A DNA stretch of 64,000 nt from Hygrocybe punicea (taxonomy: Eukaryota; Basidiomycota; Agaricomycetes; Agaricales; Hygrophoraceae): NCBI GenBank assembly GCA_963556145.1, contig OY744469.1, forward strand, positions 2,542,001 to 2,606,000, in the 5' to 3' direction. Under the pieces are notes generated by a model that was given only the letters and a program-made list of their open reading frames with translations, did not search any database and was not told the DNA's origin. Shown here in pieces: positions 20,406 through 32,297 of this stretch (position 1 is the first letter of the stretch; each line of letters begins with the position of its first letter). A program made the position numbers and the translations under genes.

Positions 20406-22970
20406 ATGTCCGCTCGTCGACAATATTCTGACAAACACTCGCTGCCCACGAACCCTTCTTGGGTGGAGTTTGTGAGGTCTGACGGTGACCAAAATCAATG
20501 GCCTGCGAATACGACACGCGAGGTGGACTCCCAGGGTCATGTAAACTACATGCGTCCCGTTGGTCTAGATGAACCTGGGGTGAGCGTCAAATGGCGCATT
20601 GAAGTCGGGGCTGCTATAGCCGTGTTGCTTAAGTGGCCAGGTATGTCCTAATACTGTGACTAGAACGGTCGAGATACTCAATCATTTCCGCTTGACATTC
20701 CTCGGTGCGCTGTTACTCTAGTGGGACCGTCTTACGTGCTCAAGGAGTGGCCAAAGGGCTATCGCATGTATGATCACCTAAAGGGACCCCACGAGGCCCC
20801 TCGGCACGATATCTATCTTTTCGGTGAGAAATCATCCTCATTTCGCCGCATCATTCTTTTGCGAGAACGTGTCGTCTTTTCAGGGTCGAAAGCTCGATAC
20901 CGTTCTGTTCCAGAATTTATCCCACATGCCCTGTGGCTCATGCAAGACGCTAATTTGGATCGATCCAACTGCAAATGTAAATATTGTTCGAAGAAGACTC
21001 AGCGAGAGATCACCTCTACTATGACATTTCTCCCAAAGACACGTAATACACCTACATCCAGCTCTCCAGGGCCTTCCCGTTTCCTCAAATCTCGCTATAA
21101 AGCTCGTGTAACTCACAAACCTTACGCAGCTGTGCAGAGGATGCCCAGGCCTCTCAGACAACCTCATACGGGCCCCCAGAATCCCGTGCTTCGCGAGAGG
21201 AACAATGATCTAAGGGCTGCAAACTCGAAGTCGTCCATGAAGCTCAAGCGGTGGTTTAGAGAAGGTGAACTGCTGTGGTGCTATCTGGACCAGCCAATTC
21301 GTGGGAGCCAAGATGGCGTCGATATCATCTTCTGGCCAGGATTGGTGCAGGAGGTAAAGTTAAAAACTGATGCCATACCACGGACAACCGATGGTCCGTC
21401 AACTGATGGACTTGACGATAATGGTTCTCCAGCGCCTTGGACAGTTCGCCAATCAACGTTGTATAAAATGAAACTCCTAGCTGTTTCCTATTCATATTCC
21501 GTCTCGGACGAAAAGGTGCTTCCTTATCAGGCGTACGGCCCATCTAGTGACCTCATCCTTGCCATCCAACGACTCTCATGGGGGAATGCAGATCTCCACT
21601 TGGAATCTATGGCAAACTTCAATCCATGTCCTCCTATGTCATCAGATCCAAATATTGCTTCTGGATCTGAACAAGGTGCCCTGTTTGTGGACGCTGCTGC
21701 GCCCTATGCCGTCGCAGTCCAAATTGCTTCTCAACTGGCGGGATACTGGTCTCTCACGGATGAGTGGGACTTCAAATACGCCGTTCCTTCTAGCAGTGCC
21801 ACTACAGCTGCTCGGCCAGAACCGATACCCTCGTTACAGACTGTCCTTATGGCTGCCGGTTCAAAAAATGCACCGTCGAATGCTCTCGCGGAAGACACGG
21901 GTTCGATATCTGCGGGACCTTCTGGGCATCGTAACATCTCTGGTCCCAGCAATGGTATGTCGGACGCAGATTTGTATAGCCTCGGTACACGCATGCTTGG
22001 CATGCCCGCGCAGCCTGCCCAGACGGTCACGCAGACACGATATCAAGGCCTATGGTGGGGTGCAGAACGAATATGGACAGATGAGCTTGTGCGGTTGAAG
22101 CTGGCACGAAGGCAGCTTGCGCCTGAAGGAGCACCAGATATTTATCCGCCTGCCGGTCCATCTCAGAAAACTCTTGAATACAACGCACAATTACTAGACA
22201 GTGGCGATGTCTCACAGGCGGATTTGGGCGCGGGTGGAAGAGGGGTGTTCATGAAGCTGGAAGGATTGTTTGTTGTTGATACCCCTCGAGAGGATGGGTC
22301 AGGGATGAGAAAAGAATGCAGAGCGAGCGGGATGCTGTATGAACTCGCCGATGAGGATTGGGCAGATCCCCACGCGGAAGAACACGAGAAATACGCATTG
22401 GAGAAAGAGAACCAAAAAACAGCGGCATCGTTGTCATTTCAGACCAGTGGACAGAACGCAAGTAGTGCCAATGGCGCGCCAACTGCGGTCAATACGTCTT
22501 CTCATCGCTCACCCAATGATGCCCTTTCTCACCCCATCCTTTCTACGCCGTATCCGATACCGACACCACCCGCGGGCTTCAAGTTCCGACCCATACTCAC
22601 CCCCGGGCACGAGGCAGTGCTCTCCCTCACTCTCATCAGTGGCAGATATTATCCTCAGATCCTTGCGCACCCACTTTTGCAGTCAGCAATTCAACGGATG
22701 TACACAAATTCACTGGAAGAAGGGGGGTTGCACCAGGGCAATCATCTATGGGCTTTGGAGGGATTATCACCAGGGTACTTTAATGCTGTCGACCCGACAA
22801 AAGCCAAAGCAAGCCGGATAGTGATGATGAGGGATGCTGATCGAGAAGCTCGTACAGAGGTAGTGGACTCGTGTGTGAGAATCAGGGAACAAAAGTTGAT
22901 GGAAGAGGAGGACCAGGAGAAGCAGAATGGGCTGCAGCCTGGGCCCATGGCTGTTGATGTAGTGGCATAG
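20406..22970 (+). CDS. Transcription-silencing protein Clr2 (cryptic loci regulator 2)
   Basis: Clr2 is a subunit of the fission-yeast SHREC histone deacetylase/remodeller complex acting in heterochromatin; the same role here is inferred. Three exons: 20406-20640, 20722-20823, 20884-22970; 807 aa. The N-terminal Clr2 domain is intact after splicing: WPANTTREVDSQGHVNYMR, WRIEVGAAIAVLLKWP, YVLKEWPKGYRMYDHLKGP, RHDIYLFGSKARYRSVPEFIPHALWLM and the paired-Cys NCKCKYC. A second conserved part starts GELLWCYLDQPI...IIFWPGLVQEV. The rest (about 420-640) is low-complexity Ser/Pro/Ala, and the C-terminus holds SLTLISGRYYPQIL and an acidic/Gln tail. Four Cys/His residues near 195 may bind zinc. Confidence 0.85.
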
Positions 22971-23431
22971 GCTTTGTGTTGAGTGTGTGGTAACAATTGG
23001 AAAACTTGCTTTCGATATCTGGGACACGATGCAAGGCGTACGATACGTACAACCCCTACAGATTATACGCTATAGAGTACACCCAGAATCCCGACGAACA
23101 GCTAGCTGAGCGCACTGAGAGACATCGATTCACGGCCACAACTCGAACGAGACAATGAATCAACAGCCAACTCATTTCGGTATTCGCCGTGGGTGCATCT
23201 GCTCCCTGCCCGAACCGACCAAGGCTTGGGCTTCTGCACTCTGACCCGACTCTCCTGCTGACTGCGGCCCACAGAGGATCCGCCTTGTCGCGTCTAGGTT
23301 CTTCCAGTTATACCCCCGTCGACCCTAGCAACGACCTTTGGCAGTGACTCTGCGGATCCTCCGGATTTCCCTCCTGTCACCGCGCTCTCATTTCACCCGC
23401 TCCTTCTTCCTAGTTATTTTTTTTTTCCGAT
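22971..23431. other. Intergenic stretch, probable 3' UTR and promoter
   Basis: No gene seen. A T-run (9 Ts) at about 23417-23427 and pyrimidine-rich DNA lie just upstream of the KAR9-like start, as is common in fungal promoters. Confidence 0.5.
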
Positions 23432-26358
23432 ATGGTCTCTCTCACCTTATCATTGTCGGCCTCACACGCTTCTCTGAGTTCCTCTTCTCATCAAAGTCTG
23501 AAACACGCCGCACTTGCTATTGTCTCAGGCGCGTCCAGTGCTAGTACCTCAGCATCGTCTTCCAAAGTCTCTCTGGACCTCGACGACGAAGGTTGGCTAG
23601 CTCTGTCGTTCACAATATTCTCGCGTTATTCACCCAGTCTCCTTTCAGAGAATGTTACCATTACGTCCAATCGTACCCCCAAGAGACACGGCAAGCAGAA
23701 GAGCCAGGAGTGCGTCGTACTATCTAATCCTTGAAGAGACGTACTCTCATGGTCAATTACCCTTAGCGATCTGCGAATGCTAGCCGTTTCCACCCACATG
23801 ACAGAACTTTCTTATAGTATATCTGACATTCAGACCCGGATATTCGGTTCGTTTTCTCACCCTCTGTTTGATTTACCTTGGTCTGATCTAATTTGGCTCT
23901 TAAGAAATTCAAGAACTTCGTCACAAATCACAGTCGTCAGGCGACACCGCGAGTACGACAAGCATTATCGACCAGTCTTTGATAAACCTCGATGAGCGGC
24001 TAGAGTCCGTCGCGAAAGGCATGAAAGCAATTAGTGACTCATTAGAACCTCTCCTGCAATCTGTACGGACCCCCACACTTCAGCAAAATGGCGACACCAA
24101 CGAAACTTCCGCAATTCTTCGGAAACATGCTGCGTTGGTTGCAGAATGGGATGCTGTACAGGACGAAAGCGAGGTGTTGAGGGAAGAGCTGAAGGAGGAC
24201 AAGTGGTTGACTGTATTTCGAACCGTAACTGATCAGGCGGATGGAATGATGTCGAGTCTTGAGAAGGCAGTGAATAGATGTCAGGTGTGCTGGCGTGTTC
24301 CGATTCTTCATTTACTCGTCTCATCAGGCTGACTTCGCAACCAGGATTTCATCTGGCAGGTACACCGGCACGGTCCGGATGAACTATCGTCTCAATCATC
24401 GTTCTCGAATTCCATCCGGAGTCAAAAGTCCCCTGTGAATGTTGATGTTTTCAATTCGCTTCTGGAATCATTCGAAGCCAAGAAAAAGTACGTATATCGT
24501 TTGAATCATTACCTCTCTCGTGCTAACCACTTTCGACAGACATTACGTACCCGCAACCTCGAAGGTCCTTTCTATCATTGACAAAGGAGTCCAAGATCGT
24601 GTCACTAAGAACGGCGAAACTCTTCGGCGTCATGCTGAGTCGGCACAGCGTTGGCGAAATCTGCGAGAACGAATAGCAAGAACTGACGCCGAGATGGAAA
24701 ACGTCCGCAAAATCCTTGTAGTAGGAGAAACTCCCAGCGAAAATGGATCACATACATCTGGTACTACTTCTGTGTCCGCAAAAAACGGATATCTTGCGAC
24801 ACCACCGACTGGCTCGCGATCATTACAAAACAGAACACCTATGAGCACACTTTCCAGATCCATATCTCCATTTCGCAAATTCGCGAGAAAAATCACCAGA
24901 GCGACCAAAGCACCCATCTCACCAGTGACACCTCTTTCAATAACAAAGGTGAAGTCTCGAGAACCGTCTTCAGAGCCTGTGCAAGCCATTCGGCGTCAAC
25001 GCACATCTGTCTTCTCCTTCCGTGGCAGTCAGCCACCCACACCAATTACTCCTGAACGACCTGGACACAGATACAGTCAAAGTCTCACACCAGACTCGTC
25101 ACCAAGGGCCCCCAAGCCAGACGTGGATTCCTCCACCGTTAAGAGTAGACATCTGAAACAGAGGTGGAACAGCTCCACAAAAGTCGCACCAGATGAGCGT
25201 GCCTTAACTGTCAAGATGACTCCCCCACGACGGCCTTCCGCCATTGGTGCATACAGCCAGTCTGACGACATCCCACCGGTACCCGCCCTCGGATCCCAGT
25301 ACAATAGGAGTGTATCTAGGGCTTCGATGACATCTTCTAGGCCATGGACACCCTTCACTTCATCCGTATCCACGGTTGCTTCTTCCAATCCTTCATCATC
25401 CATGTTTCAACCTCCTTCTCGCTCTCAAACACCCTCTCGGGCTCAGACACCCAGCACAGCAACAACTCCTCGACCGCGAGCGAAGACACCCAGTCACATT
25501 CCGGTGCCCGCAAAGTTACGCTCCACGTCCGGACGGCTGTCTGAGGCCGGCTACTATGACGACGAGAAACCAACCATCTTCACCCTACGTGCCTGTTCTC
25601 CGACCTTCTCGGCAACGAGTGCAGTCCTTCCTTCACACCCTCCGCGTCCACCAAGTCGATCCATGATCCCTGTTCCCAGTCTCCATTTTCCATCAGCTTC
25701 AAGGCCCTCGTCATCGCTGTCTCATAACCGTGCCGAGAGCCCTGGGTTGTTATCATTCAAAACATTTGCGGCAAGAGCTCAGACACCAGAATCGGCGCTT
25801 CGCGCCAGGGCACAACAAGTTCCTTTTTACACGGGCGGGCGTGCTGCCCGCCCATCGTTGCAGAAAATGCCACCTTCTAGCTTCAGGGATGCTTCTGCGA
25901 CCCGTACGCCTGGCGGGTCGCGGCCTGGGTCGCGTTCGGGAGTTTATACGCCAACCTCAGAGCAGAATGCAGTTCATCCATATATACCTGGCAACTCCAA
26001 GGATCCTTTGGATGTTGAGATGGCTACTGTTGTGAATTCTATGGCTCATGGATTGCTGGTGGAGCGTGTTGATCCACCGCTCCGAACCGTGCCGCGAGAT
26101 GGAGAGGAGATCAGAGCTCAGTATGCCTTTTCTAATTCATTCTCTCGAAAGATTGTCACCTGTCGACTCACTACGATGACTCGGTCCGGGACAAAGGCGA
26201 ATGGAGAAACGACAATGACCAAGAAGGTCATGTGTCGTGTCGGAGGTGGTAAGCATATAGTTTTGTTGTTACACTGAGCTTACTCATAGGGTTTGCGGCG
26301 GGGATGCGCAGGTTGGCAGGATCTGCAGCTGTATATGTTGTCGAGGTTGGATGTTTGA
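23432..26358 (+). CDS. KAR9-type karyogamy protein with C-terminal GAS2 domain
   Basis: Predicted cortical/microtubule linker used for nuclear and spindle positioning. Six exons: 23432-23709, 23767-23846, 23905-24284, 24345-24487, 24540-26248, 26312-26358; 878 aa. The N-terminal third is helical and KAR9-like (DDEGWLALSFTIFSRYSPSL, THMTELSYSISDIQTRIFEIQELRHKS, NLDERLESVAKGMKAISDSLEPLL, SLEKAVNRCQDFIWQV, HYVPATSKVLSIIDKGVQDRV). The middle (about 330-760) is a disordered Ser/Thr/Pro region with many SQTPSR/AQTPS repeats, likely phosphorylated and EB1-binding, though no SxIP was confirmed. The end is a GAS2/GAR-type module: NSFSRKIVTCRLTTMTRSG..TKKVMCRVGGGWQDLQLYMLSR, split by the last intron. 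Family assignment is by remembered motifs. Confidence 0.8.
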
Positions 26359-27083
26359 TTATCAAGATTTCCTTGTCGATATACCCGGCAAGGTGAATTC
26401 GGCTATAGAAGACTCACAAGTGTCATCGTCATCACTCCACTGTATTCACATGATGTCCATTCGTTATCGCGCTGCGCTTTGCAATTATGTGCTCTTAATC
26501 AATTCCAATGTCATATAGGAACACTTATTTCATCATGAACATCTGAAGCTACGGGTGCTGAACTCGGAACGAGGGCCGATCAAGCATAATGCCTAGGCTG
26601 GTGGAGATTTTCATGCAGCTAAACACGGTTCCTCGGGCCTCAAGTTTTCTGTACATCTCACAACGACCTCTGGCACCTCCGACTCTGATGACCTGATAAC
26701 TGATGGTCTGGACTCTGAAAATCACCGATTATTTTGTTTTCGGATAAGTTGGGTTCGAGAGCTGTGTCCAGCCATTGATATTTGAGGAGCTGACAAGGAT
26801 GATCGAGGATTGTGTTCTGCTGGTCGAAGGTGCTCCAGATGTTCCCCAAAATTCTTCAGTCTACAGGCGCAGCAGGACTACTGTTGGGGCAATTGTCAGC
26901 TGGTACGTCCTGGCAAGTCAGATTCATTTTAAAGTGAAAGTCATTCGGTAGGTATACTCAAATGCATACACACCATATTATTATATCACCGTAATACTAT
27001 GGCGCTCAGTGGCATACATGACCATCCTCGACCATAAAGTTGCCTTGACTTGACATTTGCCGTTTTGGATTAATGCGGGATGA
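26359..27083. other. Intergenic stretch between convergent genes
   Basis: It separates the KAR9-like stop from the TRAPPC12-like stop. Only short frames (for example 26658-26849, minus) without motifs. No tRNA or transposon end recognised. Confidence 0.5.
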
Positions 27084-28954
27084 TTAGTTCGAAGGCATTT
27101 TTAAACAAGCTATCTTTAGCCCATCGCCGCTCCATTTTGACACCTCCATGAGCAGCTCGCGCTTGTTCTCGGCAGATGTGGCGGAGTGTAACTCGTAGAG
27201 CGTCGCTACGGTACTTGTAAGCCAAGAAATATTTTGTGGATGACCACTGGAGCTTACACAGATTAAATAGGAATGGTTCTGCCACAACAACGCTCGATGG
27301 CGAAGTCCTCAACGCCGATTCCAGCACCGCAATCCCCTGTATAAAAAAACCGGTAAATAGATCAGCGTGGGTTGTTGCCCAGCATGTGGTGTGCTGACGT
27401 CTTTCAGTTTTCCCTGGCTGAGGAGCGCCACAGAGAGATTATTCACAGCCTACATTGCGTCCATCAACAACCATCCTTGACGTCAGAGAGATGACATTTA
27501 CGGCGAAATTTTCAGGATCTTGAGCGACCAGCCTTGTGAGTATTTCGCTTGCCTCAGCCCACTCACCATCAGCAGACGCAAGCAGAGCGGAGTTCATGTC
27601 TTTCTGTGCCTGTTCAGCGTTTGGGTCGGCTTCAACTGCCGCGAAATGTTTTGACGCCATGTCGATGTATCCTGCCTGTAGATATATTCTCGCGACGGCA
27701 GACCGGAGGGCGGGAGATGACACGCCTGGTTGAATGCAAAGTGGCTCGATTATGTTTGCCGCCGCTGCGAAATCCTATATCCGTGGTTCATCACCGTCTG
27801 GCAAGGAAGTTTATAAATCGCGCAATGGCTCACCTTCATTTCCGTCAACTGCGACGCGATGATGAGACATATTCTTGCACCTCTCTCTCGCCACATTGCC
27901 AGGTTTGCAGAATCTCCCTTGGCGAGGCGAGCCTTATTTCTGCATTTCCTAAGCAATAGATTCAAGGCGTCCAAGTATGCCATGTGATCGCCTGTCCAGT
28001 ATTTTAGCCTCGCTTGCATAGCTTCCAGCTCAAATGGGAGGAGGCGGTCGAAGAGGTATGTACGAGCGGAGGCAGGTTCGACAGCATTCAGCACAACAAA
28101 AAGATTCGTACATTCGGCTGATGTTTGATTGAACAGGCGTAAACGGGAGAGACATGCTAGACGCAGATACCAGAGCTAATGGCGGTCAAAGTTGATGAGG
28201 GGCGAGATTTAGATTAAAGACTTTTGTGTGCTACCCACTCACCCCCAGAATTAGGGCTAGATCATCCGGTTTGGCAATGACAATCCGATCGCGAGCCATC
28301 CTCGCCAACGCTCTCCAGCTGTTGGTCATCTGAGAGAAAATTTATCATCATGTCGTTTGTGGTGGCATTGCGAAACTCACGACTAATGTATGAAAGTCGT
28401 TTTGTTGCCAGGCGCCGGTAAGGTCTCGCATAGGTCGCTTCTCAGGTGGAAATATATATTTCGTGAGGAGGGTAGTCAAAGGATCAGTCTAGCAGTAGGC
28501 GAGTAATATATTAAAGATTTGGATAACCACCATGTCAAGTGGAAAGAAAGCGTACATTCGGGATTGGCAGGAACATGGTGGGGATAACAAGTCCTGGAAG
28601 ATATAGCTCGGGAGTCTCATCATCTTCGTCGCTGTCCGGAGGAGACGGAGGTGGAACAGCTTTGTAGACATTTGATGATAGAAGTGGCGATGAATATTCA
28701 CCAGAGTGCGGCTGAGACAGTGAGATTTCCTCAGCAGGTGGCACCATGGATTGCTCGGATAACTCCTGAGATGACGGCAATGGAGTCACATTCTCGTCGT
28801 CAGAGACTGGGTCCTCAGGATCGTCAATCAAGAATGAGTCAGGATCAGGCTCGAAATGCTCTGCAGAGGGACTGGGAACAACTGTCGATTCCTCAATGTT
28901 CTCTTGAATCACGCCGGGCGCGTGTTCATCGGGCGGCGTAGGCGAGCGGTCCAT
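27084..28954 (-). CDS. TRAPPC12-like TPR protein (trafficking)
   Basis: Eight exons on the minus strand: 28954-28556, 28488-28381, 28329-28243, 28175-27834, 27774-27502, 27449-27399, 27336-27260, 27213-27084; 488 aa. The N-terminus is acidic and disordered (PDPDSFLIDDPEDPVSDDE), then a conserved patch LYLPGLVIPTMFLPIPNTDPLTTLL..YIFPPEKRPMRDLTGAW. The rest is TPR helices (DLALILGLWYLRLACLSRLRLFNQ, RLLPFELEAMQARLKYW, YIDMASKHFAAVEADP, NAEQAQKDMNSALLA, AVNNLSVALLSQGKLKDGIAVLESAL, EPFLFNLTVATLYELHS..KRELL). This order matches TRAPPC12/TTC15, a tethering and mitotic factor. Start is the ATG at 28954; an earlier in-frame codon at 28996 is also open. Alternative: another TPR protein. Confidence 0.78.
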
Positions 28955-29204
28955 GGATTGTTCGCCAGGGACCAAGTAGTGCAGATTGTGCAACAACGTA
29001 CCGGTGGTCTCTCTAGATCTGGATCACGTGTTTGCACCTAGTATTCACTGGCGGGTCTTGTACAGAGATCTCTGCCATAGTTCTGGGCACACAGGTAGAG
29101 AGAACACCAACTTTTCATATCGTAAAAGCATAGATTATATTATTACGTAATATTTGTACAAGTCAATAATTATCTTCTGGGCTGCCGGTGCAAATCAGCA
29201 ACCT

Positions 29205-31608
29205 CTAATAAGCGACATACGCAACACATAATAACGGGAATCCAGCATAGAGACCTAGCCAGAAGACTACGTTGCCCATGAGCTTGTTGCGTTTGACGAA
29301 CGGCAATCGGCTGATCGCGATAAGTGGTAGTTGGATGAGCTGCGAGAGTTATCAGAGGCGGATATCCGAAATGAGCTACACTCACCTGTAGCAAAAAGAG
29401 ATACATGCTCCATGGACAGGTACGTCAGCTCCTGGTGCGAGAAATTTTCGTATTTGAGACAACGACACACCGGAACTTCCGCGTAACGATCACCATCACC
29501 AGTTCGTGTACTGCAGCACTCAACGTGAATGTGATGAGCATTGCAGTTGTCCGCGAGGTCTTGCAGCTAGTGATGGTCGATGCATATACATGGCGAAGGA
29601 GGAACGTATGCACTGGCTTGTTCCACTTGCGGGAGAACTCTGACTCAATTCTATGATCAGTATTCGAATGTGAAATACGCCATATACCCGCACTACCGAT
29701 AAATTTAGTTCTGCATTCATAGAAAGAACTTAAAATCCAACATACCCTTCCCAGGATGTGGAGTTCCACCTGGTTCAGATTCAACGTTCAGAACTCATGA
29801 TAAAGGGACGATGGAATATTAACGCACTGTCGGAATCGAAGTCAACATTATGTTTAGAATAAATATCCTATTGCTTACCCAATCCTCATAGAACTGTCTG
29901 TCGGCAAAGCTAAAAACATTCATGAATAACTGCGTAACGACCTTGAACTCGAAGACGCACTAAGACAGCTCTGCAAAACCATTGCATATGCACTCTACAT
30001 TCAGTAGAAGTCAGCTCCAGAGATAGTAGTATCAAAATTGGCTCTGGCTGACCAAAAATGATATAGAAGAGCAGGAGATATGCAATCATGAAGGGAAGAG
30101 CGAGGTCAAGCAGGGAGCGAAAGAATGACTGATCAGAAGTTGGCGTGAGCGGTAGGATGAAGCTCTCTGTTACAGTATAAAGCAGGGCAAAGGTTCCAAA
30201 CGTAGCGATCGTCTTCTCGAAAACGTATATTGGTCGGATACTATGACAGGTTTAGAACTTCATGTCATAGTCACCATCAAAAAAACCAACAAACCGATCA
30301 GTCCTTGGATATTCAAGCTCATAAACAAGTGTCGGGGTCAGCTGGTAAACAGCGAAATCTTTACAAGTGATATTATCCGGCCATTGTACAGAATTCGGGC
30401 CTGAGCTCCTCAATTCGCTTTGGAGTTCCGAAATGTCTCTTGCAAGTGTGGATATTTCTTTGGTAGGGTGATCGACAAGTGTATGGATGTCAGAGGACTG
30501 GTAGAGCTCGGACGTGCGAGACGAGGAAGAATCCGTCATAGGAACTGAGAATGGATTCCCTGTGGTCGAAGACGCGTCAGCGCGCAAGGAGGCAGCAACG
30601 AGACGCTGGCGCAGTGCGGCGGCCATGGGTGCATCAAGGACCGAGGTTGATGATCCGTCTAAGCTTATTTCGGGTGTGCTATTGGGTGTCACGTCCGAAG
30701 AGTGACTTATTCCGGCCAAATCAGCGAGGTGTGCTTTGTGTGCTTTGGCGTCCTGTATAGCTTGATCCCAACCGCCGACGGGCTGCGTTAATTCACGGAG
30801 TCTGATGTGTAGATTTTGAGATTGAATGTATATGGTTCGAAGTTGGCCGTTCGTGGTCATATAAGAGTGCATCTTCATAATCATAACCTGGTTTCGATGT
30901 GTTGCAACGAGTCACCCAGTGTTCAGTGACGAGATGAAGACAAAACAGGTACGTACAAGGGAATGTAAAGTAAGAAATCCAGACTGCACCCAAGGCCATT
31001 CTCTGAACAATCTGAAGTTGGATGGCGACTTAGAAGGACAATTCAACTGTGCTTACCGATTGAAAGTCCATATTACTGCAGTGAAGAGAACAGCAGACTG
31101 GAATAAATGCTGCAATATCACGCCAGTCCAGTAGTATTCGATCCACCCCTTGCTTATGGCTTTGGCGAAAGGAACGCATATTGCAGTGCTTGCTACGAGA
31201 AGAGCATCGCTCAGAGCCAGTGTGATGGCATCTCTTGAAAGCAGTGTTGCAAAAGAGAAGTTGAGTGCATATCCGTTCGCTTCCAAGCTGCGGATATATG
31301 TACGAAGCGTGAATAGAAACATGGAGATCCAGAAAAGGGAGAAGAAGCCCTGATTGGCACGCTACAGTCAGCGACGCTAAACTGGGCTAAGCAGGACATA
31401 TACTTGCCCGAAATTCATTTGCACCGGACATTTTATTTGTGGTATCAAAATGTGATGTGCGAGGAGCGAACTTGATCGTTGCGCGAAGCTTTTTCGAAGT
31501 CTTGGACCGATATGGTTTCGATAGATAGATAGTACCTTCTGATGTCTCAAAACCACCGCTAGGGGTGCGAGACACCGTAGGTACACCTAGTGAATTGTTT
31601 AAGGACAT
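29205..31608 (-). CDS. ARE2: Sterol O-acyltransferase (ACAT/ARE, MBOAT family)
   Basis: Esterifies ergosterol with fatty acyl-CoA in the ER for storage in lipid droplets. Exons (minus): 31608-31408, 31349-31057, 31002-30957, 30887-30295, 30240-30053, 29994-29961, 29909-29879, 29768-29746, 29650-29477, 29407-29386, 29339-29205; 579 aa. It is polytopic. Family blocks: GFFSLFWISMFLFTLRTYI, MKMHSYMTTNGQL, ELEYPRTDRIRPIYVFEKTI, FAELSYFADRQFYEDWWNSTSW (the FYxDWWN motif), FSRKWNKPVHTFLLRHVY and the catalytic His in LSAAVHELVMV. The start ATG at 31608 follows an open stretch with no other ATG. The exon 1 donor is GC (gcaagt). The FYEDW/W junction does not fit GT-AG exactly. ARE1 versus ARE2 cannot be separated. 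Confidence 0.92.
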
Positions 31609-32297
31609 GTTTGTGTGCAAAAGCAATGTTTCAAAGGCGGTGAAGCTGATACTTTGAGGTCACGGTGCCGTAAATCGATGTCGCCGAAGGCAGCTGAACA
31701 CTGAGATCAAGAGGAACCCAGCTTTTAGACTCTTCCAATTGTAAGTAGTGAAGTGATTTGACTTACAAATGTTCAAAAACAGAGGAAAGACATGCTGGCA
31801 CCGTGACGCGACTCGGACTGACAAATTGACCGTGACCGATCAGATAACGTGGCAGAGCTTACGTACAAACCAAAATGAGTTACAATATTCACGTGACCAA
31901 GGTTTTCTCGACCAGTCTGCCAGCCAGATCACTAAAAAAAGTAAGCAAAGCCTCTTCCGTCACGGTGTTCCTTGTTGCTGAGACATTTGCTGATCTTCTG
32001 AGAAGAGTCATAGGCAACTCTATACGGTGACGAGCTTAAGACGAACAACTGTGCTTGGGTTACTCCAAACACCTGGGGTCCTTTCCTCACAAAACGTGAC
32101 GTGTCTGGGCAGTATAATATGCCAGTATTAGTACTCCAAGCTTGCATGATTCTCAATCCGGCAATGCGCTTTCCATATCTAGGCATTGTTATCTCACGGT
32201 CTTTTGACGTCACGACTTGGACCCTTACGATTTGCATATAAGTAGGCAGTCATCAGTCCTCATCGGCACATCCTTTCCCTTTGCTTTCTCCCACAAC
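31609..32297. other. Divergent promoter region of ARE2 and the debranching enzyme
   Basis: No coding motif. It contains short minus frames only. A TTTGCATATAA stretch near 32230 lies about 65 bp upstream of the GDB1 start and may act as a TATA-like element. Confidence 0.4.

Noticed and set aside
26360..27080. tRNA or other RNA gene in the intergenic DNA, here and in the other gaps
   Set aside because: I looked for A/B-box words and cloverleaf pairing. GGTTCGA words occurred without the following CC or arms that pair.
10839..31608. Sterol gene cluster (ERG4 plus sterol acyltransferase)
   Set aside because: Seven unrelated housekeeping genes lie between them and no shared regulation is visible; co-location looks incidental.
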